Positions 21,276-30,579 of a stretch of DNA of 64,000 nucleotides are shown piece by piece (the first letter of the stretch is position 1; every line of letters starts with the position of its first letter). The notes under the pieces were generated by a model, which made no database searches, had not been told where the DNA came from, and was given only the letters and a program-made list of their open reading frames with translations. Source of the stretch: Solirubrobacter deserti (GTDB lineage Bacteria; Actinomycetota; Thermoleophilia; Solirubrobacterales; Solirubrobacteraceae); the NCBI RefSeq assembly GCF_027587175.1, contig NZ_JAPCID010000009.1, positions 122,279 through 186,278 of the forward strand, in the 5' to 3' direction. The position numbers and the translations under genes are program-made.

Positions 21276-22033
21276 GTCGCCCAGCCGCCGTGGTCGCGCT
21301 CGGTGTTCGGGCCGCCCTGGCGGGTGAAGCGGCTCGGCGGCAGCGGCGCGAACGTCTCCGCGTCGTCCTGCGGGACGAACCCGATCTCCGTGTCGGCCGG
21401 CCACCAGCGGCGCGTGTTGGCGGAGGCGCCGTAGACGATCGCGAACTCGACGTCGGCGGTGAGCGCCGCCTGGAACAACCGGATGCCGTCCGCGTGCGAG
21501 AGCCACGTCGACAACTCGCGCTCCTCCTGCGGCTGTGCCTTGAAGGACCCGATGCGCAGGCATACGGCCCGCATGCCGAAGCGGGTCACGTACATGCGCG
21601 CGAGCGCTTCCCCGAACACCTTGGACGCGCCGTAGAGGCCATCGGGCCAGGGGGCGACGGTTCCGTCGAGCGGCTCACCGACCGGGTACATGCCGGTCGC
21701 GTGGTTCGAGGACGCGTAGACGATCCGGTCGACGTCGGCGCGTCGCGCGGCCTCGAAGACGTGATAGGCGCCGTGGAGGTTCGGACCCGCGATGACGTCG
21801 AACGGCGCCTCGTTCGGAACGGCGCCGAGGTGGACGACGGCGGTCACGCCTTCGACCGCCCGCTGGACCGCCTCGAAGTCGGTCAGGTCGGCCCGCACGA
21901 ACGTCTCGTTGCCGGCGAGGTCGTCGATCTCCACCACGTCGGTGAGCCGCAGCTCCCGCAGCCCTTCCCGCAACGCCGGCCGCAGCACGGTCCCGATGGC
22001 GCCCGCCGCGCCCGTGATGAGCACACGCTCCAT
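21272..22033 (-). CDS. Uronate-dehydrogenase-like NAD-dependent epimerase/dehydratase
   Basis: A 253-residue extended short-chain dehydrogenase. Seen: nucleotide-binding ITGAAGAIG at the N-terminus, YASSNHATGMYPV (the SSNHxxG segment characteristic of uronate dehydrogenases, with the catalytic Ser) and the catalytic YGASK. Uronate dehydrogenase oxidises galacturonate or glucuronate to the aldarolactone with NAD; this is the best match by motif, but other sugar substrates are possible. Start taken as ATG 22033 (MERVLITG); another ATG lies three codons upstream. Translationally coupled to the downstream ligase, suggesting the two act on one substrate or in one conjugation. Confidence 0.82.
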   Translation of the reverse strand: MERVLITGAAGAIGTVLRPALREGLRELRLTDVVEIDDLAGNETFVRADLTDFEAVQRAVEGVTAVVHLGAVPNEAPFDVIAGPNLHGAYHVFEAARRADVDRIVYASSNHATGMYPVGEPLDGTVAPWPDGLYGASKVFGEALARMYVTRFGMRAVCLRIGSFKAQPQEERELSTWLSHADGIRLFQAALTADVEFAIVYGASANTRRWWPADTEIGFVPQDDAETFAPLPPSRFTRQGGPNTERDHGGWAT

Positions 22034-22046
22034 GCCTCGCACGCTA

Positions 22047-22062
22047 TCCGGGAAATCCCGGA
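22047..22062. promoter_or_regulatory. Palindrome in the divergent gap before the PspC operon
   Basis: TCCGGGA (22047-22053) and TCCCGGA (22056-22062) flank two A residues, 14 bases from the minus-strand start at 22033 and 61 bases before the PspC gene start. A 7-2-7 symmetric site of this size fits a dimeric regulator. Which direction it controls is not clear. Confidence 0.4.
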
Positions 22063-22122
22063 CGTACTCTCCGGGCGATCACGACTGGCGCTCGCTCCGA
22101 CCGCGGCACACAATGCTCAGCG

Positions 22123-23241
22123 ATGGATGAAGCACTTCCCACACCGCTCGTGCGTCACCGCCGCGGCCGCTGGCTCGGCGGCGTCTGCTCGGGCCTCGCG
22201 GCGCGCTGGACGGTTCCGGTCGCGCGCGTGCGCCTCGGCTTCGCCGTCGCGGGCCTCATGTTCGGCCTGGGCGTGATGGTGTACATCGCCGCGTGGCTCA
22301 TCCTGCCCGGGGAGAGCGAGGACGGCGTCACGCCCGGCCAGCGCGGCATCGTGCTGCTGGCCCAGGCGGGCGGCGCGCTGATCGCCCTCGCGACGCTCGC
22401 CGGGCTCGGCACGGCCGCCACGATCTTCGGCTTCGGCTGGGTGATCGTCGCGCTCGCGGGCGCGATCCTCGTCGGCGTGCTGGCGGGATGGAGCAGGCTC
22501 GGACCCGCGTGGGCGTTGCTGCCGATCGGCGCGCTCGTGCTGCCCAGCGCGGCGCTCGCGATCGGTGGCGTCGAAGTGGACCCGAGCGCGGATTCGGTCA
22601 CCGTGGAGCCGCGGACCTCCGCCGAGCTCGGCACCTACAAGAGCGGTCTCGGCCTGCTTACGCTCGACCTGCGCCGGACCACGTTCCCCGCGAGCGGGCG
22701 CGTCGAGATGCGGGTCGAAGCAGGTCTACGGCGCACGCTCGTCGCGCTTCCGCATGACCGGTGCGTGCACGTCGAGGTCCAGCAGCGCAACCCGCCGCTC
22801 GCGCTGCGGGCGGGCGCCGTCCTGCTCGGCGAGGGCAACCTGGCCTCGCCGACCCCGATCGTGTTCGGCCAGTACGGCGCACGGTCGGACCTGGAGGCCG
22901 CGCACCGCAACGGCCGGGCGACGCCGCGGGTGGGGCCCACGCTCGTCATCGACTACTCGACCATGGGCGGCGAGCTCATCGTGCGCGACTATCCGAACAG
23001 CGTGTCCCCGCGCTCGTACCCGGATTGGCCGGGTTACGAGGTCTACCCGGAGGAGCGGCCGGACACGACGGGACTGTCGGACGAGGGGGCGCGGCGGGTG
23101 ATCGACGAGTGGACTTCGCGGCGCACGGAACAGGTGGCGGACCAGGCGCGGATCGAGCGCCTCATGTCCGGCCCGTGCGCGGAGGCGCCGGTCGCGGAAC
23201 CGCGGGCCAAACGCAAGCCGAAGAAGCGGAAGTCCCGATGA
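22123..23241 (+). CDS. PspC-domain membrane protein
   Basis: A 372-residue protein. Residues ~10-65 are a PspC domain (RGRWLGGVCSGLAARW, then a membrane helix ending YIAAWLILPGE). Further helices occupy about 80-155, followed by an extracytoplasmic beta-rich region (~160-330) and a basic tail (KRKPKKRKSR). PspC proteins sense or counter membrane stress. Its TGA overlaps the ATG of the histidine kinase (ATGA), so PspC, kinase and response regulator are one operon. This arrangement is recurrent in actinobacteria, where PspC-like proteins are thought to sense the envelope for the kinase. Confidence 0.9.
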   Translation: MDEALPTPLVRHRRGRWLGGVCSGLAARWTVPVARVRLGFAVAGLMFGLGVMVYIAAWLILPGESEDGVTPGQRGIVLLAQAGGALIALATLAGLGTAATIFGFGWVIVALAGAILVGVLAGWSRLGPAWALLPIGALVLPSAALAIGGVEVDPSADSVTVEPRTSAELGTYKSGLGLLTLDLRRTTFPASGRVEMRVEAGLRRTLVALPHDRCVHVEVQQRNPPLALRAGAVLLGEGNLASPTPIVFGQYGARSDLEAAHRNGRATPRVGPTLVIDYSTMGGELIVRDYPNSVSPRSYPDWPGYEVYPEERPDTTGLSDEGARRVIDEWTSRRTEQVADQARIERLMSGPCAEAPVAEPRAKRKPKKRKSR

Positions 23242-24428
23242 GCGTCATCGCCGATCCCGCCGGTCGCATCACCGCGCTCGCGGGCGCCCTGCTCGTCGCC
23301 GCGCTCGCGGTCGCACTGGGCGACGCGGGCGACACGCTGCCGCTCGCGCTGCTCGGCGCGGGCACGGTGCTCGGCTTGTTCGTCCTCGCCCCGCGGGCGC
23401 TCGCCGGCGTGCGCCGGCACCCGGCGCTGCTCGTCGGCGCGCTCGTGGCCGGGGCGCCGTTCGCGCTGCTGATCTTCTTCGGGTACTTCGCCGACGGGCG
23501 CGTCCTGTGGGCGCTGCCCGACGCCCTGATGGCCCTGACGCCGCTGGCGATCATCGCGTTGGCGGCGCTCGGCGGGTTGATCCTGATCGCCGATGACCTG
23601 CGCGCGCGCTTCGGGCTCGCGCAGCGCGGCCTGACCCCGTGGCAGCGGCTCACGGGAACCAACGACGTGCCGATGCCCGCCCCTTGGCGCGCGCTCGGCG
23701 GACTTGCACTGGTGGCCCTGGCTGCGTTCCTCGGCCTGGCGTACATCGGTGCGAGCAGCAGCGGGCTCTTGTCCCTGGCCCTGCTGCTCGTGCTGGGCGG
23801 CGGCGCGGCGGCCCTCATCGCCGTGCCCCTCCTCATCGCGGGGCTGGCCCGCTCGGACCGCGCGCGTCTGACCACCGCGCGCGAGGACGAGCGCCGCCGC
23901 GTCGCCGCCCACCTGCACGACTCCGTCCTCCAGACCCTCGCGCTGGTCCAGCGCCAGGCGCACGATCCCGCCGCCGTGCAGCGGCTCGCGCGCCGGCAGG
24001 AGCACGAGCTGCGCGCGTGGATGGCCGGCGAGGTCGAGCTCGGCACCGAGACACTCGGCGCCGCGCTGCGCAAGGCGGTCGCCGAGGTCGAGGACGACCA
24101 TGATGCGACCGTGGAGTTGACGATCCTGGGCGAGCGGCCGCTGGACCGCGAGACGGAGGCGCTGGCCGCCGCGGCGCGCGAGGCGCTGCGCAACGCCGCG
24201 CGGCATGCCGGCTCGCCGATCTTCGTGTTCGCCCAGGTCTCGCCCGACGGCGCGGAGGTGTTCGTGCGCGACGAAGGCCCTGGATTCGAGCTCGCGACCG
24301 TCCCGACCGAGCGGCGCGGCGTGCGCGACTCGATCATCGGGCGGATGCGGGCCGTCGGCGGGAGCGCGGAGATCGACTCCTCGCCGGAAGGCACCGAGGT
24401 CGCGCTGCGGATCGGGGTGACGGGATGA
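23238..24428 (+). CDS. Sensor histidine kinase (HisKA_3 type)
   Basis: A 396-residue kinase with about six N-terminal membrane helices (residues ~8-205, little extracytoplasmic sequence), a dimerisation/phosphoacceptor segment EDERRRVAAHLHDSVLQTLA in which the His of HLHDS is phosphorylated, and an ATPase domain with N-box REALRNAARHA and G-box DEGPGF. The lack of a large sensor domain suggests sensing within the membrane or through the PspC protein encoded directly upstream. ATG at 23238 overlaps the pspC stop, and its own stop overlaps the response-regulator start. Confidence 0.92.
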   Translation: MSVIADPAGRITALAGALLVAALAVALGDAGDTLPLALLGAGTVLGLFVLAPRALAGVRRHPALLVGALVAGAPFALLIFFGYFADGRVLWALPDALMALTPLAIIALAALGGLILIADDLRARFGLAQRGLTPWQRLTGTNDVPMPAPWRALGGLALVALAAFLGLAYIGASSSGLLSLALLLVLGGGAAALIAVPLLIAGLARSDRARLTTAREDERRRVAAHLHDSVLQTLALVQRQAHDPAAVQRLARRQEHELRAWMAGEVELGTETLGAALRKAVAEVEDDHDATVELTILGERPLDRETEALAAAAREALRNAARHAGSPIFVFAQVSPDGAEVFVRDEGPGFELATVPTERRGVRDSIIGRMRAVGGSAEIDSSPEGTEVALRIGVTG

Positions 24429-25054
24429 GGATCGTCGTCGTCGACGACCATCACCTGTTCCGCGCGGGCGTGCGCGCGGAGCTCGCGCCGCACCACGAGG
24501 TCGTGGGCGAGGCCGCGACGCCCGCGCGGGCCCTGGCCGTGATCGCCGAGACGCAGCCGGACGTCGTCCTACTCGACGTCCACCTGCCCGAGGGCGGCGG
24601 CGTGTCGGTGCTCGAGGCGCTGCCGCGCGAGGGTACGCCCAAGGTGCTCGCGTTGAGCGTGTCGGACGCCGCCGAGGACGTCGTGCCGATGATCCGCGCG
24701 GGGGCGCTCGGCTACGTCACCAAGACGATCGACACGAGCGAGCTGCTGGACGCGATCAGCACCGTCGCGGCGGGCGAGGCGTGCTTCTCGCCGCGGCTGG
24801 CGGCGTTCGTGCTGCAGGCGTTCTCCGCGCCGGCGCCGGAGAAGAACGAGCTGGAGTCACTCACGCCGCGCGAGCGCGAGGTCCTGCATCACCTCGCGCG
24901 CGGGTACGCGTACAAGCGGATCGCGCAGCGGCTCGGCATCAGCGACCGCACCGTCGAGACCCACGTGGGCAACGTCCTGCGCAAGCTGCAGCTCTCCTCG
25001 CGCCACGAGGTCTCCCACTGGGCGGCACAGCGCGGGCTCGTAAACGGCGATTAA
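24425..25054 (+). CDS. NarL/LuxR-type response regulator
   Basis: A 209-residue regulator: receiver domain (residues 1-~118) with acidic pocket D7-D8, phosphoacceptor Asp51 in VVLLDVHLP and the conserved Lys in YVTKTID; LuxR-type HTH at ~145-205 (LTPREREVLHHLARGYAYKR, then DRTVETHVGNVLRKL). Partner of the upstream kinase, to which it is coupled by an ATGA overlap. Targets unknown; autoregulation of the pspC operon is common for this arrangement. A terminator hairpin lies 7 bases after the stop. Confidence 0.95.
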   Translation: MRIVVVDDHHLFRAGVRAELAPHHEVVGEAATPARALAVIAETQPDVVLLDVHLPEGGGVSVLEALPREGTPKVLALSVSDAAEDVVPMIRAGALGYVTKTIDTSELLDAISTVAAGEACFSPRLAAFVLQAFSAPAPEKNELESLTPREREVLHHLARGYAYKRIAQRLGISDRTVETHVGNVLRKLQLSSRHEVSHWAAQRGLVNGD

Positions 25055-25061
25055 CGGCGAC

Positions 25062-25089
25062 CGGCCCCGCTCGGGAGAAGGCGGGGCCG
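25062..25089 (+). terminator. Terminator of the PspC-kinase-regulator operon
   Basis: CGGCCCCGC (25062-25070) pairs with GCGGGGCCG (25081-25089) around a 10-base loop, just after the response-regulator stop. Confidence 0.7.
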
Positions 25090-25111
25090 TGCCGGGGTTA
25101 TTGAGGGGAGG

Positions 25112-25148
25112 GTGAGCCCGATGAGAGGGGGGTTGTTGTCGGGCTCAC
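25112..25148. repeat. Second inverted repeat in the 252-base gap 25055-25306
   Basis: GTGAGCCCGA (25112-25121) and TCGGGCTCAC (25139-25148) are perfect inverted copies around a G-rich 17-base loop. It could be a backup terminator or the terminator of the convergent LAL gene, whose stop is 158 bases away. The rest of the gap holds no recognisable gene. Confidence 0.45.
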
Positions 25149-25306
25149 TCACTTCATCGGACGCTCGGCGTCGGAGCTTGAGCCCTCTTTTCGCGTTTCC
25201 GACAATCGTTCAGTAACGACGTCTGGACCGGGCCGGTGGGCGACAAGAACCGCGCCAAGGCCAGCAATCGCGGCCTTCCCAGCTCGATCACATCTTCGTG
25301 TACTGA

Positions 25307-27925
25307 TCAGGGGCGCAGCCGGCTGAGCTCGCGACGGTCGTTGACGCCGAGCTTGGTCATCGCCCGGTACAGGTGCGATTCGACGGTCCGCACCGACAGC
25401 ACCAGGCGCTCGGCGATCTCCTTGCTGGTCAGGCCCTCCGCCGCGAGCTCGACGAGCTGGTGCTCGCGCGGTGTGAGGGCCACGTCGCCGAGCCCTTCCA
25501 GCCGTGGCGGCTCGGTGCCGTGGCCCGGAGCGTGGAGGGTGGCCGCACGGGCGGCGGCCCGTCGCGCCCCGTCCACCGCGCCCACGCGCAGCAGGGCGCG
25601 GCCGGCGTCCACGCACGCGAGCATCGCGGCGCGCTGCGCGCCGACCCCTTCAAAGCAGTCGACAGCGGCGAGCAGCCGTTCCGGGTCGTCGTCGGCGCGG
25701 CCGCGGGCGTGTGCGGCGTATCCCTCCACGAGCGGCGCGTCGCAGTGCTCGCGCAGGGCCTCGAGCGTGGCGGCCGCGGGCGCGGCGTCGGCGCCCACGA
25801 GCAGCGCGTCGTGCGTGAACTGGGCCGCCCACAGCGGCACGTGCGCCACCGCGCCGGCGGCTTCGGCGAGCAGCGTGCGGGCGTCTTCCCGATCGCCTTC
25901 GGCGTCGGCGATCGCGGCCTGCGCGCAGGCGAAGAACGGGGCGTCGCGCGCGAGCCCGGCGCGGCTCTCGAATGTCACGCGCAAGCGCTCGAGCGCGAGA
26001 CGCGCCGTGTCCACGTCCCCGGCGCCGGCCTCGGCCTTCACGCGCATCACCAGCGCGATGGGCAGCATGTCGACGGCATCGTGGCGGCCGAGGTGGAGCT
26101 CGGACTCGGTCAGCCAGCGCCCGGCGTCGACGAACCGGCCGGCGGCCAGCGCGATCGTGCCCAAGCCGAACGCGGCCAGCCCGGCCCCGGCGTGGTCGTC
26201 CGCTCGTACGGCCTCGACCAGCGCGTCCGGCAGCTCCGCGGAGAGCTCATCCCACTGATAGCCGCACTGCACCGCCGATGAGACCCAGACCGCGAACGCG
26301 ACCTCGTCGCTGAAGTCGCGCAGCGGCAGCCGCGGCCGCCGGCGGCGCGCCCACGCGTAGGCCGCGCGCGTGCGGCCGGAGTACAGGAGGTCGCGACCGT
26401 GGAACGGCGCGATCTGGCGGCGCGTGGCCTCGTCGAGCTCGGGGTCCTCCAGCGCGGCCGCCGACGCCTCGGCCATGCGGGCGTAGTCGCCGTCCAGCGC
26501 GTTCACGTGCATGCGCACGAACACCAGCCGGCGCCGCCATTCCGGCTCGGGCCACCAGGTCTCGGCGCGTTCGAGCAAGGCGGGGAGCTCGTCGTGGCGC
26601 TGCAGCCCCCAGAACAGCACGATCACGCGCTGCTGGAGGTACTCGAGGGTCTCGTCCTGGTCGGAGAGCCGGCCTTCGAGCGGCGCGAGCACGGCCTCGG
26701 CGGACGCGAAGCGGCGGGCGTCGATGTGAGCTCGCGCGAGCGCGAGCGCGGCGCGGGGGGAGGCGCCCGCGGAGAGCGCCAGCTCCGCCAGCCGGACCGC
26801 GAACGCGGGGTCGCCGGCCGCGTTGGCCGCGCGCGCCGCGTCCGTCAGCAGCTCCGGCTCGACGGGCTCGCCGGCGTCCAACAGCCAGCGCGCGAGCTTG
26901 AGCGCGTCGCGGCCGCGCAGCGGGGCGCGCGCCCGCAGCGTGCCGGCCAGCCGCACGCGCAGCTCGTGGCCGCGCAGATGCGGCAGCGTCGCGCGGATCA
27001 CCTCGCCGTAGAGCGGGTGCGCGAGCCGGACCGGGTCACCGTCGGCGTCCGCGATCACGACCAGCCCGTCGCGCTCAGCCTCGATCAGCGCGGCTTCCCC
27101 GGCGATCTCGATCATGTCGGCGAGCGCCAGCGGCTCGCCGAGCGCGAGCGTCTGCAACGCGCGCAGCGCGTCGTCGCCGAGGCCCGCGATGCGGTCGTTG
27201 ACGAGCTCGGTCAGCGAGCGGCTGAGCGGCGGGTGCTCAGGGAGCCGCCAGAGTCCGTCGCGCGCCGCCAGCGCGCCCCCCTCGAGCGCGCCGACGAGCA
27301 GCTCGCGGATGTAGAGCACGTTGCCGTGGCTGCTCTCGAACAGCCAGCGCTTGGCGGCCTGCTCGACCGGCCCGTCGAGCACGGCCTCGATCAGTGCGCC
27401 GGTCTCGGCCTCGTCCAGCGTGCCGAGCTCCACGCGGTGCGCCCCCGCGTCCTTCCACAGCGCCGCGATCGCGTCCGGAACCGGCTCGCCCGAGCGCAGC
27501 GTCGCCAGCACGAACACGGTCCGGGTGGTGACCAGCTGGAGCACGAGCGCGGCGGACGCGGGGTCGAGCAGCTGGGCATCGTCGACCCCGAGCACGATCG
27601 GCCGGTCGCCTGCGCGCTCGCGCAGGCCGTCGGCGGTCGAGCGCATCACGTCCAGCGGGCTCGTCGACCGGGTCTCCGCACCCAGCAGGCCCGTGAGCGC
27701 GCCGAGCGGCACCGCGGCTGCGCTGCGCGTCGCCTGCACCCACTCCACGTGCGCGCCGGCCGCCGCGGCGGCGGCCAGCGCCTCGCGCGCCAGCCGCGAC
27801 TTGCCGATGCCCGCTTCGCCGCTCACCACCACCCCCGGCGCGGCGCCGCGCAGCCGGTTCAACCGGTTAAGCTCGCCCGTCCGGCCCACAAGCGGCCATT
27901 GCGTGGATGACAACCGGTGGGGCAC
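25307..27925 (-). CDS. Large ATP-binding LuxR-family (LAL) transcriptional regulator, copy 1
   Basis: An 872-residue regulator of the LAL/MalT class: N-terminal STAND-type ATPase with Walker A GEAGIGKS (Lys42) and a Walker B-like region VLGVDDAQLLD, a long helical repeat middle that likely binds an effector, and a C-terminal LuxR HTH (LTPREHQLVELAAEGLTSKE then VRTVESHLYRAMTKL). Clearly paralogous to the divergent gene at 27964: the segments KSRLAREALAAA and WVQATRSAA occur in both. Start codons of the pair are only 38 bases apart, so they must share overlapping promoters. Target genes unknown. Confidence 0.93.
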   Translation of the reverse strand: MPHRLSSTQWPLVGRTGELNRLNRLRGAAPGVVVSGEAGIGKSRLAREALAAAAAAGAHVEWVQATRSAAAVPLGALTGLLGAETRSTSPLDVMRSTADGLRERAGDRPIVLGVDDAQLLDPASAALVLQLVTTRTVFVLATLRSGEPVPDAIAALWKDAGAHRVELGTLDEAETGALIEAVLDGPVEQAAKRWLFESSHGNVLYIRELLVGALEGGALAARDGLWRLPEHPPLSRSLTELVNDRIAGLGDDALRALQTLALGEPLALADMIEIAGEAALIEAERDGLVVIADADGDPVRLAHPLYGEVIRATLPHLRGHELRVRLAGTLRARAPLRGRDALKLARWLLDAGEPVEPELLTDAARAANAAGDPAFAVRLAELALSAGASPRAALALARAHIDARRFASAEAVLAPLEGRLSDQDETLEYLQQRVIVLFWGLQRHDELPALLERAETWWPEPEWRRRLVFVRMHVNALDGDYARMAEASAAALEDPELDEATRRQIAPFHGRDLLYSGRTRAAYAWARRRRPRLPLRDFSDEVAFAVWVSSAVQCGYQWDELSAELPDALVEAVRADDHAGAGLAAFGLGTIALAAGRFVDAGRWLTESELHLGRHDAVDMLPIALVMRVKAEAGAGDVDTARLALERLRVTFESRAGLARDAPFFACAQAAIADAEGDREDARTLLAEAAGAVAHVPLWAAQFTHDALLVGADAAPAAATLEALREHCDAPLVEGYAAHARGRADDDPERLLAAVDCFEGVGAQRAAMLACVDAGRALLRVGAVDGARRAAARAATLHAPGHGTEPPRLEGLGDVALTPREHQLVELAAEGLTSKEIAERLVLSVRTVESHLYRAMTKLGVNDRRELSRLRP

Positions 27926-27963
27926 CTCTTTCGCAACGGTACCGGCACCGTTAGGGTCGCGGC

Positions 27964-30579
27964 ATGCCGGACTCCACCGCTCCGCCTCAGAGCTGGCCGT
28001 TCGTGGCCCGCGAGGCCGAGCTCGAGCACATCGCCCGGGCGCGCACGCTCGAGCGCGCGCGGGGGGTGACGGTGCACGCGGGCGCCGGCGTGGGCAAGTC
28101 TCGGCTCGCCCGCGAGGCGCTGGCGGCGGCCGACCTGGACGGCGCGCTGACGATCTGGGTGCAGGCGACCCGCAGCGCCGCCACGCTGCCGCTCGGCGCG
28201 TTCGCCCCCGTCCTCCCGTCCGAGGTGCGGTCCGACGACCGGCTCGCGCTGCTGCGCGGTGCGACCGAAGCCCTGCGCGCTCACAGTGCGGGGCGGCCGC
28301 TCGTCCTCGGCGTCGACGACGCGCACCTGCTGGACCCCGCCTCGGCCGCGCTGCTGCTGAACCTGCAGCTCACCACCACGGCGTTCGTCATCACGACCGT
28401 GCGCACCGGCGAGCCCGTCCCGGACGCGGTCACCGCGCTCTGGAAGGACGGGGCGGCGCTGCGGCTGGACCTCGAGCCGCTGACCGAAGAGGCGACCGAG
28501 CGGCTCGTCGAGGCGGCGCTCGGGGGCCCGGTCGAGCGGCGCACGCTCGGCTGGGCGTGGGCGCGCAGCCGCGGCAACCCGCTCTACCTGCACCAGATCG
28601 TCTCGGGGTGGCTGGAGGAGGGCGCGTTCACGTTCGCCGACGGCCTGTGGACGCTCGCGCAGCGGCCGGTGCCGAGCCAGCCCCTGCTCGAGCTCGTGTC
28701 CGAGCGCCTGAACGGGCTGGACCGTGAGCAGCGGCTCGCGATGGAGCTGCTCGCCCTCGGCGAGCCGCTCGGGCTGGCCGAGGTGATGCGCCTGGTGGAC
28801 CCGGAGGCGCTGATCGCGCTCGAGACGCAGGGGCTGGTGACGGCGTCGGCGCGCGAGTTCTGGCTGGCGCATCCGCTCTACGGCGAGATGCTGCGTGCGG
28901 CGCTGCCGGTCACGCTCGCGCGCTCGCTGCGGCTGCGGCTGGCCGCGGCGGTGGCCGGGCGCGCGACCCGGACGGCCGACGATGCGCTGCGGGTCGCGCG
29001 CTGGCAGCTCGACGCGGGCGCCGAGGTGGAGCCGGAGCTCGCGCTCGTGGCCGCGCGCGCCGCAAGTCGCTCGGCCGATCCCGCGCTGGCCGCGGAGCTT
29101 GCGCAGCGGGCGCGTGACGGAGGCGCGGGCAGCGCGGCCGGGCTCATTCTCGCGCGGGCCCACGCGTTCCAGAAGCGCTACGCGGAGGCCGAGGCCGTGC
29201 TCGCGGGCCTCGAGGGCGAGCTGGACTCCGAGGACGTCGCCTACGACTACGTGCAGCAGCGCGCGTCGGTGCTGTTCTGGAACCTTGACCGGGCGGCGGA
29301 CGCGGTCGCGCTGATCGAGCGGGCGCGCGGCTGGTGGGCGGCGACCACGTGGGAAGCCCGGATCGAGCCGCTGCGGCTGCAGTTCATGGCGCTCGCGAGC
29401 CGCCCGGGGACGGTGTCCGCGCTCGCGGAGGAGATCCGCGGGCTGCCGACGCTCACGGTCGCCGCCCGCAACTGGGTCGAGCGCACGCTCGCCGCCGACT
29501 ACCTGTACGCGGGCCGGGTACGGGAGGCGCAGGCGCTGATCGAGCCGCTGCGGCCGGAGCTGCCGCTGCGCGACGAGTACGACACGCTCGCGCTCGCGAC
29601 GTGGGTGATCGCCGGCACGGTCTCAGGGATCTCGCTCGCGACCACGGTGCTGACGGCGGAGGAGCAGTTCACGCTCGCCGTGGCCGCCAACGACCATGCG
29701 GCGGCAGGGATGTGCGCTGTCGCCGCGGGCGAGCTGGCGCTGATGGGCGGGCGGTTCGCCGACGCCCGCCGCTGGCTGGCGGAGGCGGCGACCCACTTCG
29801 AGCGCCAGGACCCGTTCGGGAGCATCCTGGCGGTGCGTGCGTTCCAGATCGCGGTCGCGCTCGGTACGGGGGCGGTCGAGGCGGCGGCGGACGCGGCGCT
29901 GCGGCTGGAGGTTGCCGCCGACGCGCTGCCGCTGACCGATCCGCTGCGCCCGTATCTCGCGCTGGGCCAGGCCTGGGCGCTCGTGGCGCGCGGGGATGCA
30001 CTGCGCGCCCAGCGGCATCTGCTCGAGCAGGCCGCGGAGCTGGAGTGGATGCCGGTGTACGCCTGCCGGCTCGCCTACGAGGCGTTACGGCTCGGCACGC
30101 ACGGACGCGAACCGTGCCTGGCACTGGTCGCGCTGTCCGAGCGCTGCGACGCGCCGCTCACCGAGGGGTACGCCGCGCACGCGGCCGCGCTCGCCCGGCG
30201 CGACGGGGCCGCGCTGCTGGACGCGGCCGAGCGGCTCGCGGCGCTCGGCGCACTGCGCTATGCGGCCGAGTGCGCCGGGCACGCCGCCGACGCGCACGTC
30301 GCTGCCGGCCGGCACGACTCCGCCCGTCGCGCCGCCGCCCGCTGCCGCGAGCTTCAGCCCGACGGCCACGGCGCGCCGCCGATCGTGATCGCGGGTCTCG
30401 ACGACACGCCCTCGGGCTTGACGCCGCGGGAACTGCAGATGACCACGCTGGCGGGGCGCGGGATGTCCAACGCGGAGATCGCCGACCGGCTCGTGCTCTC
30501 GATCCGCACGGTCGAGACGCACCTGTACCGTGCGATGCAGAAGCTCGGCGTCAGCGATCGTCGTCAGCTGGGGGCTTAG
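27964..30579 (+). CDS. Large ATP-binding LuxR-family (LAL) transcriptional regulator, copy 2
   Basis: An 871-residue paralogue of the gene at 25307-27925, nearly identical in length and architecture: Walker A GAGVGKS (Lys45), VLGVDDAHLLD, TPR-like helical middle, and C-terminal HTH (LTPRELQMTTLAGRGMSNAE, IRTVETHLYRAMQKLGVSDR). The sequences differ through most of the middle region, where effectors are expected to bind, while ATPase and HTH are more alike. Divergent duplication with diverged sensing parts is the simplest reading. Its 3' end overlaps the convergent yihY gene by 29 bases. Confidence 0.93.
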   Translation: MPDSTAPPQSWPFVAREAELEHIARARTLERARGVTVHAGAGVGKSRLAREALAAADLDGALTIWVQATRSAATLPLGAFAPVLPSEVRSDDRLALLRGATEALRAHSAGRPLVLGVDDAHLLDPASAALLLNLQLTTTAFVITTVRTGEPVPDAVTALWKDGAALRLDLEPLTEEATERLVEAALGGPVERRTLGWAWARSRGNPLYLHQIVSGWLEEGAFTFADGLWTLAQRPVPSQPLLELVSERLNGLDREQRLAMELLALGEPLGLAEVMRLVDPEALIALETQGLVTASAREFWLAHPLYGEMLRAALPVTLARSLRLRLAAAVAGRATRTADDALRVARWQLDAGAEVEPELALVAARAASRSADPALAAELAQRARDGGAGSAAGLILARAHAFQKRYAEAEAVLAGLEGELDSEDVAYDYVQQRASVLFWNLDRAADAVALIERARGWWAATTWEARIEPLRLQFMALASRPGTVSALAEEIRGLPTLTVAARNWVERTLAADYLYAGRVREAQALIEPLRPELPLRDEYDTLALATWVIAGTVSGISLATTVLTAEEQFTLAVAANDHAAAGMCAVAAGELALMGGRFADARRWLAEAATHFERQDPFGSILAVRAFQIAVALGTGAVEAAADAALRLEVAADALPLTDPLRPYLALGQAWALVARGDALRAQRHLLEQAAELEWMPVYACRLAYEALRLGTHGREPCLALVALSERCDAPLTEGYAAHAAALARRDGAALLDAAERLAALGALRYAAECAGHAADAHVAAGRHDSARRAAARCRELQPDGHGAPPIVIAGLDDTPSGLTPRELQMTTLAGRGMSNAEIADRLVLSIRTVETHLYRAMQKLGVSDRRQLGA

